From Arthrobacter woluwensis (GTDB lineage Bacteria; Actinomycetota; Actinomycetes; Actinomycetales; Micrococcaceae): DNA of 64,000 bases. Position numbers and translations under genes: made by a program. Each line of letters starts with the position of its first letter. Positions within the stretch are counted from its first letter, which is position 1. Under the pieces are notes generated by a model, which was given only the letters and a program-made list of their open reading frames with translations, did no database searches and was not told the DNA's origin. The stretch covers positions 2,294,001 through 2,358,000 of the forward strand of contig NZ_JAUSXR010000001.1 in the NCBI RefSeq assembly GCF_030816155.1, read 5' to 3'. Positions 55,054 through 64,000 of the stretch are shown in pieces.

Positions 55054-56130
55054 TCAGTACCCGATCGAGTGGATGAGCTCGACCACGCGGGTGAGCACTG
55101 CGGGATCCGTCTCCGGGGGAACGCCGTGGCCCAGGTTGACCACGTGGCCCGGGGCCGAGGCGCTCGCCGCGATGACCTCGCGGACGTGGGCTTCCAGGAC
55201 CTCCCACGGGGCGGGCAGCAGGGCAGGGTCGATGTTGCCCTGCAGCGGGACCGCGCCCCCGAGGCGGCGGTTGGCCTCGTCGAGCGGCAGACGGTAGTCG
55301 ACGCCCATGACGTCCACGCCGACCCGGTGCATGGCGGGCAGCAACTCGGAGGTCCCGGTGCCGAAGTGGATCAGCGGGGCGCCGAGGCCGCGGACCGCGT
55401 CCAATGCCCGGGCGGACGCGGGGGCGACGTAGCGCTCGTAGTCGGCCAGGCCGAGGGAACCGGCCCAGGAGTCGAACAGCTGCGCGGCGGAGGCGCCGGC
55501 TTCGAGCTGCGCCTGAAGGAAGAGACCCGAGGCGTCGGCGGCCCAGGCGGCCAGGGCCTCCCAGGTCTCGGGGTCGGCGTGCATCATCGTCCGCGGGCCG
55601 AGGTGGTCGCGGGACGGGCGGCCTTCCACCATGTAGGCGGCCAGGGTGAACGGAGCGCCCGCGAAACCGATCAGCGGGGTGCTGCCCAGTTCCTCGACGG
55701 TGAGGCGGACGGCCTGGCGGATGGGCTCGAGCGCCTCCCAGGTGAGCTTCGGCAGGGCGGCGACGTCCGCCGCGGTGCGGACCGGGTTCTCCAGGACCGG
55801 GCCGACGCCGGGGACGATGTCCACGCCGACGCCCGCGAGCTTGAGCGGGATGACGATGTCGGAGAAGAAGATTCCGGCGTCGACGTCGTGGCGGCGCACG
55901 GGCTGCAGCGTGATCTCGGCGGCGAGTTCAGGCTTGAGGCAGGAGTCCAGCATGGAGATCCCCTGGCGGGCCTCGCGGTATTCGGGCAGCGAGCGGCCGG
56001 CCTGGCGCATGAACCACACGGGCCGGCGGGTGGGCTTGCCCCCGCGGTACGCGGTGATCAACGGGGAATCCGACGTGGCGCCGGTGACCAGAGGGTGGGC
56101 AGCCGGGAGGGCCTGGAGCATGGAAGGCAT
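55054..56130 (-). CDS. hemE: Uroporphyrinogen decarboxylase
   Basis: Removes four carboxyls from uroporphyrinogen III to give coproporphyrinogen III. The ATG at 56130 gives 358 residues (MPSMLQALPAAHPLVTG); a GTG at 56172 is also open. PVWFMRQAGRSLPEYR near residue 36, GFAGAPFTLAAYMVEG and GHGVPPETDP are conserved signatures. It is the first gene of the leftward hem operon and divergent from hemA, with a palindrome between. Confidence 0.96.
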   Translation of the reverse strand: MPSMLQALPAAHPLVTGATSDSPLITAYRGGKPTRRPVWFMRQAGRSLPEYREARQGISMLDSCLKPELAAEITLQPVRRHDVDAGIFFSDIVIPLKLAGVGVDIVPGVGPVLENPVRTAADVAALPKLTWEALEPIRQAVRLTVEELGSTPLIGFAGAPFTLAAYMVEGRPSRDHLGPRTMMHADPETWEALAAWAADASGLFLQAQLEAGASAAQLFDSWAGSLGLADYERYVAPASARALDAVRGLGAPLIHFGTGTSELLPAMHRVGVDVMGVDYRLPLDEANRRLGGAVPLQGNIDPALLPAPWEVLEAHVREVIAASASAPGHVVNLGHGVPPETDPAVLTRVVELIHSIGY

Positions 56131-56176
56131 ATCTTGATTGTGCCTATCTTCAGGGCTCCCACTTGACGACACTTCG

Positions 56177-56197
56177 TCACTGACACTGTGTCAGTGA
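56177..56197. promoter_or_regulatory. Candidate operator in the hemE-hemA divergent region
   Basis: Perfect inverted repeat: TCACTGACAC (56177-56186), one T, GTGTCAGTGA (56188-56197). It lies 46 bp from the hemE ATG and 79 bp from the hemA GTG, well placed to control both. The binding protein is unknown; the TetR regulator at 59025 is one local candidate. Confidence 0.6.
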
Positions 56198-56261
56198 TTT
56201 CCGCGCCATTGCTGGGATCCGCGGATTCGCGGCCGGTTTTTCTACAAAGGTGCGAAGAGCA

Positions 56262-56267
56262 TAAGAT
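56262..56267 (+). promoter_or_regulatory. -10 element of a probably leaderless hemA transcript
   Basis: TAAGAT ends 9 nt before the GTG start at 56277. With the usual 6-9 nt to the transcription start, the message would begin at or next to the GTG. No ribosome-binding site is seen close to the start. The -35 is weak (T-rich stretch near 56237-56242). Confidence 0.5.
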
Positions 56268-56276
56268 GGTGCCACT

Positions 56277-57671
56277 GTGGTGCTCTTTTCCCTCACGGCG
56301 ACCCACGCCGATCTGAACCTCGAAACCGTTGCTCGGCTGAGCAAGGGCGCTTCCGCCGTCGCCTCGCGGAGCGCCATGTCGCCGCCCCTGCCGGGCCGGA
56401 CCGCTGACGGCGCTGAGGACCTCGCGCTGAACGGCTCCGTGGTGCTCGCGACCTGCAACCGCTTCGAGATCTACGCCGAAGCCGCCACCGAACGCGGTCT
56501 GGAAGCCGCGCGTGACGAACTTCTCAAGAACATCACCACCCAGAGCGGCCTGGACGTGGACACCGTCTCCCAGGCCCTGACGCTCCGCCGCGGCCCCGAA
56601 GTGGCCCGCCACCTCTTCTCGGTCGGCGCCGGACTCGACTCCGCCGTCGTCGGAGAACGCGAAATCGCCGGCCAGGTGCGCCGCGCCCTCATCACCGCCC
56701 AGGATTCCGGCACCGCCAGCCCCGGCCTGGTGCGCCTCTTCCAGGCCGCCAGCCGCACGGCGAAGGAGGTCGGCACCCGCACCGCGCTGGGCAGCCGCGG
56801 CCTCTCGATCGTCTCCGTGGCTCTTGAACTGGCCACCGAGCTGTCCGTGGACCGCGACTGGCAGAACACCCGCGTGGTCCTCTTCGGCACCGGCGCCTAC
56901 GCCGGAGCCACCATGGCCCTGCTCCGCGAACGCGGCTGCACCCAGGTCAGTGTCTTCTCCGGTTCCGGCCGGGCGGGCGAATTCGTGGCGGCCCGTGGCG
57001 GCACCGCGCTCGACGCGGACAATCTGTCCGCCGCGATCGCCGAAGCCGACGTCCTGATCGGCTGCAGTGGTTCGGACCGCCGGGTGTCCGCCGAGGAACT
57101 CGCCGAGGTCCGCGGCCCTGAGCCCAAGCCCAAGCCCTTGATCGTGATCGACCTGGCGCTCAGCCGCGACTTCGACCCCGCCGTGGATGAACTCGACGGC
57201 GTGGAACTCCTCACGCTGGAATCCGTGCGGCTCGCCGCGCCCGAGGAAGCCGCAGAATCCCTGGCCGAGGCCACCCGGATCGTGGATTCCGCCGCTCATG
57301 AATTCGAAGCGGAGCGTCGCTCCCGCAGCGTGGATTCCGCCATCGTGGCGCTGCGCCGCCACACCATGTCCGTGCTCGACTCCGAGATGGAGCGCGTGCG
57401 GGCCCGGCATGGCTGCACCGCCGCCGCCGAGGAGGTGGAGTTCGCGCTGCGCCGCATGGTCAAGCAGCTCCTGCACACCCCCATGGTCCGCGGCCGCGAA
57501 CTCGCCGCCGCCGGCATGCAGGAACAGTACGTGAACGCCATCGAGGCGCTCTACGGCATCGACGTCGCCGAGCCGCAGCCTGCCTCGGCCGAGGCCGGTT
57601 GCCCGGCCCACGAGGTGCCGGCGCATGAGATGTCCGTGCACGAGGACACCGCCCAGGACCTCAGCGCCTGA
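56277..57671 (+). CDS. hemA: Glutamyl-tRNA reductase
   Basis: Reduces Glu-tRNA to glutamate-1-semialdehyde, the committed step of C5 heme synthesis. The protein has 464 residues from GTG 56277 (a second GTG follows at once). The nucleophile is Cys60 in [12 protein letters not shown]. Other blocks are [40 protein letters not shown], the NADPH site [11 protein letters not shown] and [16 protein letters not shown]. The C-terminal tail is Ala/His/Glu-rich. It is the only rightward hem gene and convergent with moeZ. Confidence 0.96.
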   Translation: MVLFSLTATHADLNLETVARLSKGASAVASRSAMSPPLPGRTADGAEDLALNGSVVLATCNRFEIYAEAATERGLEAARDELLKNITTQSGLDVDTVSQALTLRRGPEVARHLFSVGAGLDSAVVGEREIAGQVRRALITAQDSGTASPGLVRLFQAASRTAKEVGTRTALGSRGLSIVSVALELATELSVDRDWQNTRVVLFGTGAYAGATMALLRERGCTQVSVFSGSGRAGEFVAARGGTALDADNLSAAIAEADVLIGCSGSDRRVSAEELAEVRGPEPKPKPLIVIDLALSRDFDPAVDELDGVELLTLESVRLAAPEEAAESLAEATRIVDSAAHEFEAERRSRSVDSAIVALRRHTMSVLDSEMERVRARHGCTAAAEEVEFALRRMVKQLLHTPMVRGRELAAAGMQEQYVNAIEALYGIDVAEPQPASAEAGCPAHEVPAHEMSVHEDTAQDLSA

Positions 57672-57708
57672 ACTCCGGGCGCCTGATCCACGGACACAGG
57701 CCCGAACC

Positions 57709-58920
57709 TCAGTAGACCGGTTTGCCCGGCTCCACGTCCCGCACCCACGCCAGCACGCCGCCGTCGAGGTGGCTGACCTTCGTGTACCCCTCGCGGCGCG
57801 CGGCGGCCAGGACGTTCGCGGAGCGGCTGCCCGCCTTGCAGTGGAACACGATCTCCGTGTCCCGCGGCAGCTCGTCCCAGGCGTCGCCGGCCAGGATCCG
57901 GCCCTGCGGGATGAGGACCGAGCCCGGGATCGCCACGATGTCCCGCTCCCCCGTCTCCCGCACGTCCACCAGCAGGAAGTCCCGCGCCCCGGCGTCGCGC
58001 TCTTCCAGCATCGCGGCCAGGCGCCGCGCGTCGATCACTCCGTCGTCTGCACCGCCGGCCTCCGACGACGACGGCGCCTCCTCCGCAGGAGCCGTGCCGC
58101 AGAACACGGCGTAGTCGCTCAGCTCGGTGATGGGCTGCGCCTCCGGATCCTTGAGCACGGTGATCTCCCGCCAGGACCCGCCCAGGGCATCGAACAGCGC
58201 GACGCGGCCCAGCAGGGACCGGCCCACGCCCGTCACGAGCTTGATGGCCTCGCTCACCATGAGGGAGCCCACCGCGGCGCACAGCATGCCGAACACCCCG
58301 CCTTCGCCGCAGCTCGGGACGCTGCCGGCCGGCGGGGCTTCGGGGTACAGATCCCGGTAGGTGGGGCCGTGCTGCTCCCAGAACACGCTCACCTGCCCGT
58401 CGAACCGGAAGATCGAGCCCCACACGTACGGCTTGCCGGCGATCGCCGCGGCGTCGTTGACGAGGTAGCGGGTCTCGAAGTTGTCGGCCCCGTCCAGGAT
58501 CAGGTCGTACTGGCGGAAGAGCTCCACGGCGTTGGACGAGTCCAGGCGGACGCGGTGCTGGACCACGGTCACCAGCGGGTTCAGCTCGGCGATGGCCAGC
58601 GCGGCCGATTCGGTCTTCGGCAGCCCCACTCGATCCACCGTGTGCATCACCTGCCGCTGGAGATTGCTCAGCTCCACGACGTCGTCGTCCACCACGCCCA
58701 GGGTGCCCACGCCCGCAGCCGCGAGATAGAGCAGGGCCGGAGAGCCCAGCCCACCGGCGCCGATCACCAGGACGCGCGCGTTCTTCAGCCGGCGCTGACC
58801 CTCGGAGCCGATCTCCGGGATGATCACGTGCCGCGAATAGCGCTCGAGCTCTTCGCGGGTCAGATCCGCCGCGGGTTCGACCAGGGGCGGCAGGGCGGTG
58901 CGGGAAGTCAGGGAGGACAT
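57709..58920 (-). CDS. moeZ: Adenylyltransferase/sulfurtransferase MoeZ (ThiF domain plus rhodanese)
   Basis: Protein of 403 residues from ATG 58920. Residues ~20-270 are a ThiF/E1-like domain: RYSRHVIIPEIGSEGQRRL, nucleotide site VIGAGGLGSPALLYLA, and LDGADNFETRYLVNDAA. Residues ~300-400 are a rhodanese domain with active Cys in FHCKAGSRS. MoeZ adenylates and thiolates the C-terminal Gly-Gly of sulfur carriers such as MoaD and CysO, and possibly the ThiS encoded 2.5 kb away. The E1 domain lacks paired CxxC zinc motifs. It is divergent from the TetR gene, as moeB1/Rv3206c is near Rv3208. Confidence 0.93.
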   Translation of the reverse strand: MSSLTSRTALPPLVEPAADLTREELERYSRHVIIPEIGSEGQRRLKNARVLVIGAGGLGSPALLYLAAAGVGTLGVVDDDVVELSNLQRQVMHTVDRVGLPKTESAALAIAELNPLVTVVQHRVRLDSSNAVELFRQYDLILDGADNFETRYLVNDAAAIAGKPYVWGSIFRFDGQVSVFWEQHGPTYRDLYPEAPPAGSVPSCGEGGVFGMLCAAVGSLMVSEAIKLVTGVGRSLLGRVALFDALGGSWREITVLKDPEAQPITELSDYAVFCGTAPAEEAPSSSEAGGADDGVIDARRLAAMLEERDAGARDFLLVDVRETGERDIVAIPGSVLIPQGRILAGDAWDELPRDTEIVFHCKAGSRSANVLAAARREGYTKVSHLDGGVLAWVRDVEPGKPVY

Positions 58921-59024
58921 GTCTTCAATGTATGCCCACCGCCTCACACGCGTCATATTACCTATGGGTAAACTGGCCTTCACGCCGGACGCACAGGGAT
59001 GGCGCTGGAAGTAAAGGATGGAAT

Positions 59025-59648
59025 GTGACGGTGAGCGAAGCACGGCCGGGCGCTCGTACCGCGCGTCTTCCCCGGGACGAACGGCGGGCACAGCTGCTCC
59101 AGGCGGCCCAGGAGGTGTTCGTCGCGAACGGCTATCACGGCGCCGCGATGGACGAGATCGCCGAGACGGCCCGGGTCAGCAAGCCGGTCCTCTACCAGCA
59201 CTTCCCCTCCAAACGGGAACTCTTCCTCGCGCTCCTGGAAAGCCATCTGGCGGTGCTGACGGACATGCTCCTGAGCGCCATCGACTCCACCACGGACAAC
59301 AAGCTCCGCGTCCAGGCCGTCATGCGGGCCTACTTCGAGTTCATGGCCGGCGACGATCAGGCGCACCGCCTGGTCTTCGAGTCCGGGCTGACCAATGACG
59401 AGGAGGTCAGCGACCGTCTGGAGACGTTCAACCGGACCTTCGCGGACGCGGTCGCCCGGGTGATCGCCGAAGACACGAAACTCCCGCTCCTGGAGGCACA
59501 GCTCCTGGGCCGCGGTCTGGCCGGCATGGCCCAGGTCAGTGCGAGGTACTGGCTCGAGACGGACGGGAAGCTCGACCTCGACGTCGCCAGCGACCTCATC
59601 TACCGCCTCGCCTGGCGCGGCATCAGCCGCTTCCCGAAGGAGAGCTGA
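59025..59648 (+). CDS. TetR/AcrR family transcriptional regulator
   Basis: Regulator of 207 residues from GTG 59025 (AAAGGATGGAAT upstream). The helix-turn-helix reads LLQAAQEVFVANGYHGAAMDEIAETARVSKPVLYQHFPSKRELFLALL, residues ~20-68. The C-terminal domain (SGLTNDEEVSDRLETFNRTFADAVARVI) is of the type found beside DUF3107 genes; Rv3208 is the likely M. tuberculosis counterpart. A TTACC-TATG-GGTAA inverted repeat at 58958-58971 in the divergent promoter could be its own operator. Confidence 0.92.
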   Translation: MTVSEARPGARTARLPRDERRAQLLQAAQEVFVANGYHGAAMDEIAETARVSKPVLYQHFPSKRELFLALLESHLAVLTDMLLSAIDSTTDNKLRVQAVMRAYFEFMAGDDQAHRLVFESGLTNDEEVSDRLETFNRTFADAVARVIAEDTKLPLLEAQLLGRGLAGMAQVSARYWLETDGKLDLDVASDLIYRLAWRGISRFPKES

Positions 59649-59823
59649 GCGCGCGGCGTCCACGCCACGCCACGCCGACTGCTCTGCCCGACCTCGTGTT
59701 CGCTCCCAGCGTGCCCGAACGGGCCTTCTCCCCCGGCCCGCCATATTAGGCTTGGAACAGCTGTTGAAGCCTGCGGTGCGCCGTGTTCGTCCGTGGCCCG
59801 CACGAAACTGCCAGGAGGCAATT

Positions 59824-60048
59824 GTGGAAGTAAAGATCGGCATCCAGAACGTCGCTCGCGAAGTCGTGTTCGAGTCCTCCGAGGAAGCGGAGGCCATCGC
59901 CACCGCCGTCTCCGAGGCGCTGGCCTCCGGCGGGCAGCTCTCCCTCACCGACGACAAGGGCCGTCGCGTGATCATCCCCGCCGCGGTCCTCGGCTATGTC
60001 GAGATGGGCCCGGAGGAGCAGCGCCGCGTCGGTTTCGGCGCTCTGTAG
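59824..60048 (+). CDS. DUF3107 family small protein
   Basis: Protein of 74 residues from GTG 59824, with AGGAGG 5 nt upstream. VEVKIGIQNVAREVVFESSEEAEAI at the N-terminus and PAAVLGYVEMGPEEQRRVGFGAL at the end match the actinobacterial DUF3107 family (TB9.4/Rv3208A type). Its function is unknown. It is next to the same TetR regulator in mycobacteria, and the small membrane protein follows 6 bp later. Confidence 0.9.
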   Translation: MEVKIGIQNVAREVVFESSEEAEAIATAVSEALASGGQLSLTDDKGRRVIIPAAVLGYVEMGPEEQRRVGFGAL

Positions 60049-60054
60049 GCAGAC

Positions 60055-60357
60055 ATGCTGTCCTTGATCATCCCGGTCCTGCTCGTGGCGGCCGTCGGCG
60101 CGCTCGCCTGGGCCGTCAACCGGCAGCGCGCCACGCTGGGCGCCGCGCTCCCGGCCGGGGCGGGCGTCCTGGTCACCGCGCTGAGCTGGATCATCTTCAT
60201 CGCGTTCGGACTGGGCTACCTGCCCGGCTGGACCTGGCTGCCGTGGATCGGACCGCTGGTCCTGGGCATCGCGGCGTCGTTCGCCGTGTCCTGGATCCTC
60301 AGCTCCCGCCGGTCCGCCGAGGACGCCAAGGCGCTGACGGAGATCCTGAAGGTCTGA
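60055..60357 (+). CDS. Small membrane protein of unknown function
   Basis: Protein of 100 residues with three hydrophobic segments: LSLIIPVLLVAAVGALAWAV, AGVLVTALSWIIFIAFGLGYL and WIGPLVLGIAASFAVSWILSS. The tail RRSAEDAKALTEILKV is charged and probably cytosolic. It starts 6 bp after the DUF3107 stop and is likely co-transcribed. I do not recognise the family. Confidence 0.8.
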   Translation: MLSLIIPVLLVAAVGALAWAVNRQRATLGAALPAGAGVLVTALSWIIFIAFGLGYLPGWTWLPWIGPLVLGIAASFAVSWILSSRRSAEDAKALTEILKV

Positions 60358-60391
60358 CTCAGTCAGCGCAGACGTCTTCAGGCCCGACGCC

Positions 60392-60434
60392 GAGGGGCGC
60401 CTCCCGTACCGTTCAGGTCCGGGAGGCGCCCCTC
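60392..60434. terminator. Hairpin between small membrane protein and thiG
   Basis: Perfect 15-bp arms GAGGGGCGCCTCCCG (60392-60406) and CGGGAGGCGCCCCTC (60420-60434) in a convergent gap, followed on the plus strand by AGTCGTTGTGG. Likely terminator without a clear U-tract. The rest of the gap to thiG (60435-60569) shows no gene. Confidence 0.75.
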
Positions 60435-60569
60435 AGTCGTTGTGGCCAGGCGGGCCCAGGCCTGCCGCGCTGCGCAGCGGTCGGGCGTAGCCTGCGGAAT
60501 CAGCCCGCGATCAAGCGTGGCCCGCAGTGCGCGCACACGCCCGGAAGCCGCCGTCGTCGAGCCCGCGCC

Positions 60570-61601
<1,032 letters not shown>

Positions 61602-61605
<4 letters not shown>

Positions 61606-62801
61606 GCGTGCGCCTCCACTGTGTTCTCCTTCAGAAGTCCCGGGCTGAACCGGTCGGGCCGGAAGGCCGCCCAGCGCCCGTCGGAGTGTCCGTCGAGCAG
61701 GTCCAGGACCGCCCGGGCCGCCACCGGCGTCAGCAGGACGCCGTGCCGGAAGAATCCCGTGGCGATGACTAGACCCGCCACCTCGCCGCTGCCTGCCGCG
61801 GCGACCCGCCCGAGCAGTGGCGCGTTGTCCGGTGTCCCGGGCCGCGCCCGGGCAGTGATCTCCTCGAGTTCGAGCTCCGCGACTGCGGGGACCAGCTGCT
61901 GTGCGTCCCGGAGCAGCTGGTGCACACCGCCCGCCGACACTCCGGCCTGCCCGTCCTCGCGCTGGGTCGCTCCGATGACAACGGTGCCGTCGTCGCGGGG
62001 CACGAGGTAGACGGGGAGGCCACGGACCGAGCCGCGCACCGTCGCGGAGAGGAAAGGCCGCAGGCGTTCCGGGACCCGCAGGCGCAGGATGTCCCCGTGC
62101 ACCGGGCGCAGCGGCAGGTCGAGCCCCTCGGGAAGCCCTCGCAGTTCGGGCGATGCCAGGCCGTTCGCCACGACGACCTCGTCCGCGGTCACGACACGGC
62201 CCGAGGCGAGCAGGACCCCCGTCACCCGGCCCGCCGTGGAGCCGCCGTCGTCGTCCGCCGACCAATGCAGCGCATCCGCGCGCTCGGTCAGCACCGTCCC
62301 GCCGTCGCGTCGGAAGGCCTCCAGCATCACGGCGTGCAGGACCCGCGGATCCACCTGATGGTCACTCGGGGTGAGGAACGCGCCGGACAGCTGGGGCGAG
62401 AGCAGAGGCTCCATCCGACGCGCCTCGCGCAGCGACACCGTCTGAACCTCAAGGCCGTGCGCCTGCTGCGCCGCCTGCAGGTCGGCGAGCGCGGCACGGT
62501 CGGCCGCGTCGAAGCCCACCACGAGGGTCGGCGTCGTCCGGTGGCCGTTGAGGGGTCCGAAGGGGGCGGCGAAATCCTCCCAGAGCGCCGCCGATTCCAG
62601 CGTCAGTCCGAGGAGGGCTTCCTCCTGATAGTGGTATTCGCTCACCGGGGCCAGCATGCCGGCGGCGGCGAAGGTCGCGCCCTGTGCGGGCGCCGGGTCG
62701 ATCAGGGTCACGCGGCGGCCGGAGCGCAGCAGCGTCCAGGCGATCCCCAGGCCCACGATGCCCGCGCCGATCACCGCGACGTCCGCCGGCTCCTGCTCCA
62801 T
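61602..62801 (-). CDS. thiO: Glycine oxidase ThiO
   Basis: FAD enzyme of 399 residues oxidising glycine to the imine used by ThiG. VAVIGAGIVGLGIAWTLLRSGRRVTLID near residues 8-35 is the FAD site. PVHGDILRLRVPERL, LVPRDDGTVVIGATQREDG and GLVIATGFFRHGVLLTPVAAR are typical of ThiO. It is the first gene after the TPP riboswitch, so expression should fall when thiamine diphosphate is abundant. Confidence 0.94.
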
Positions 62802-62811
62802 GCTCCTCGTC

Positions 62812-62906
62812 CTTCCCTACGCCGGTACTAGCCGGATCAGGTGTGGCGGTCGGCGCTCAAGCCCTCTCAGCCGGCGAATGTGACCATCCGCTCCGGCTCC
62901 CGCAGT
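62812..62906 (-). promoter_or_regulatory. TPP riboswitch (THI element) upstream of thiOSG
   Basis: On the minus strand the conserved parts appear in order: CGGGAGCC (5' strand of the P2 region), GGCTGAGAGGG (pyrimidine-sensing CTGAGA), then CACCTGATCCGGCTAGTACC and GGCGTAGGGAA. The 3' end lies 11 nt before the thiO ATG, so ligand binding probably hides the ribosome-binding site (AGGACGAGG) rather than forming a separate terminator. Confidence 0.93.
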
Positions 62907-62940
62907 ACCGCACCAGTCTAGAGGAACTAGGCTGAAGCCC

Positions 62941-63603
62941 ATGGGTAATCGAGCAATTGCGACACCATCCCTCGCCGCCGCACGGCTGTACGTCTGCACG
63001 GATTCGCGCGCGGAACGAGGGGACTTCGCGGACTTCGTGGACGCCGCGTACTCGGGCGGGGTGGACATCATCCAGCTGCGGGACAAGAAGATCGAAGCGG
63101 CCGAGGAACTGGAACTCCTCACGGTGCTCCGGGAGGCCGCCGAACGCCATGGGAAGCTCTGGGCTGTGAATGACCGGGCCGACATCGCTCGCCTGTCCGG
63201 CAGCCCGGTGCTGCACGTGGGCCAGAAGGACCTGCCGCTGCCTGCCGCGCGTTCTCTGCTGAACGACGACGTCCTGCTCGGCCTCTCGAGCCACGCGCCG
63301 GAGCAGGTGGACGCCGCCCTCGCTGCCGCGGCCCGCGGCGAGACCGACTACTTCTGCGCAGGGCCGCTCTGGGCGACGCCGACCAAGCCCGGCCGCGCCG
63401 GGGTGGGTCTCGATCTGGTCCGGTACGCGGACTCGACCGGGACCTCCGTGCCGTGGTTCGCCATCGGCGGCATCGATCACAGCAACGTGGCCCAGGTGGT
63501 CGAGGCCGGGGCGCGGCGCGTGGTGGTGGTCCGCGCCGTCACCGAGGCCTCGGACCCCGCGGACGCCGCCCGGCGCCTGCTGGCGGAGCTTCCCGACGCC
63601 TGA
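62941..63603 (+). CDS. thiE: Thiamine-phosphate synthase
   Basis: Joins HMP-diphosphate and thiazole phosphate into thiamine monophosphate. The 220-residue TIM barrel shows [59 protein letters not shown] and [13 protein letters not shown], the full ThiE pattern. It is transcribed away from thiOSG, and its own leader lacks a riboswitch. A GAGGAACTAGG stretch precedes the ATG but is rather far away for a ribosome-binding site. Confidence 0.96.
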   Translation: MGNRAIATPSLAAARLYVCTDSRAERGDFADFVDAAYSGGVDIIQLRDKKIEAAEELELLTVLREAAERHGKLWAVNDRADIARLSGSPVLHVGQKDLPLPAARSLLNDDVLLGLSSHAPEQVDAALAAAARGETDYFCAGPLWATPTKPGRAGVGLDLVRYADSTGTSVPWFAIGGIDHSNVAQVVEAGARRVVVVRAVTEASDPADAARRLLAELPDA

Positions 63604-63619
63604 CATTTCTCTTAAACCG

Positions 63620-63662
63620 CCACGGCCCCGGCCGCCTTCTCGCGAAGGCGCCGGGGCCGTGG
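63620..63662. terminator. Bidirectional hairpin terminator between thiE and the DUF805 gene
   Basis: Outer arms CCACGGCCCCGGC (63620-63632) and GCCGGGGCCGTGG (63650-63662) pair over 13 bp, and inner GCCTTC/GAAGGC extend the stem by 6 bp with one bulged C. It lies in a convergent gap. Confidence 0.8.
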
Positions 63663-63677
63663 TCGTCGCAGCCGGAG

Positions 63678-64000
63678 CTACTGGACTTCGTACTTCATGC
63701 CCTCGGGCTTGCTGGGCATGGCACACAGCACGATGAGGATGATGCCACCCACGTACGGGATGAACGTGAGAAAGAACATCGGGCCGGGGAAGCCTGCGTC
63801 ATGCAGACGGCGCCACGCGACGGCGATGAACGGCACCAGCAGAGCCAGGCTGATGAGGCCACCGAGGATCAGGAGGATGATGCCGAACACCATCGCTCCC
63901 GTGAAAGTGACGTCCGAGGAGGACGTGTAACCGGTCGAGGAGTCCGAGTAGGCGGACTGGGAGACGATCCCACCAATGAACAGACCGTAGCCGATGGCTA
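63678..64000 (-). CDS. DUF805 family membrane protein (N-terminus outside window)
   Basis: The frame is open to the right edge, so about 107 C-terminal residues are seen. AIGYGLFIGG is followed by a Ser/Tyr-rich loop, then MVFGIILLILGGLISLALLVP and FIAVAWRRLHDAGFPGPMFFLTFIPYVGGIILIVLCAMPS. The WRRLHDAG motif between two membrane helices is the DUF805 signature. Function is unknown. Confidence 0.9.
   Translation of the reverse strand, partial: AIGYGLFIGGIVSQSAYSDSSTGYTSSSDVTFTGAMVFGIILLILGGLISLALLVPFIAVAWRRLHDAGFPGPMFFLTFIPYVGGIILIVLCAMPSKPEGMKYEVQ

Noticed and set aside
58958..58971. TTACC-TATG-GGTAA as a firm TetR operator
   Set aside because: The arms are only 5 bp and overlap possible promoter elements; kept only as a remark under the TetR gene.

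Overview
The window is high-GC actinobacterial chromosome, most like a member of the Micrococcaceae (Arthrobacter and relatives). The evidence is the gene content (AdnAB, UvrD2, MoeZ, DUF3107, UPF0182, a coproporphyrin-type heme pathway with HemQ), frequent GTG/TTG starts, and start-stop overlapping operons. I see no insertion sequence, prophage, integrase, CRISPR array or plasmid function; this is mostly core chromosome with one accessory-looking insert. Genus is inferred from gene content only.

Layout. 1-11 kb: partial mnmA behind a cysteine desulfurase (sulfur relay for tRNA thiolation), a diacylglycerol-kinase-like lipid kinase, a DnaJ-domain protein, trmL, the gluconate pair gntK-gntP, a PIG-L deacetylase beside etfBA, and a membrane-anchored HtrA protease. 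11-15 kb: a secreted TPM-domain protein with a PspA homologue (envelope stress), and a GNAT acetyltransferase. 15.1-15.5 kb: two tandem initiator tRNA-Met genes, each with its own promoter and terminator. 15.5-35.4 kb: UPF0182 membrane protein, PDZ/S16 protease, Zincin_2 protein, DUF45 peptidase, UvrD2, NudC, a phosphotransferase-like protein, AdnB, AdnA, an alkyltransferase-like protein and a DEDDh exonuclease. Much of this order matches, from memory, the Mycobacterium tuberculosis Rv3193c-Rv3204 neighbourhood. 35.7-39.7 kb: a polar amino-acid ABC transporter, then a divergent Lrp/LysE pair.

39.7-57.7 kb is the heme locus: hemA reads right, while hemE, cgoX, hemQ, hemH, hemC, hemD, hemB, a membrane protein, hemL and a GH3-like lipoprotein read left. 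This is the complete glutamate-to-heme coproporphyrin route. A LysR regulator, an MHS-family transporter, a 3-hydroxybutyrate-dehydrogenase-like SDR and a flavin monooxygenase sit inside this run between hemB and hemL. 57.7-60.4 kb: moeZ, a TetR regulator, DUF3107 and a small membrane protein. 60.5-63.6 kb: thiO-thiS-thiG behind a TPP riboswitch, with thiE divergent. The window ends in a partial DUF805 gene.

Points to check: two apparent single-base frameshifts (in uvrD2 at 23482-23486 and at the end of the ABC permease at 37485-37486); long perfect inverted repeats in convergent gaps, two of them bounded by GATC; a 21-bp palindrome between hemE and hemA next to a probably leaderless hemA; and catalytic-residue losses in a GH3-like lipoprotein, an APH-like protein and a NERD-like domain fused to a J domain. 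I did not find a clearly new multi-gene system; the most unusual signals are the GATC-bounded hairpins and the J-domain fusion.
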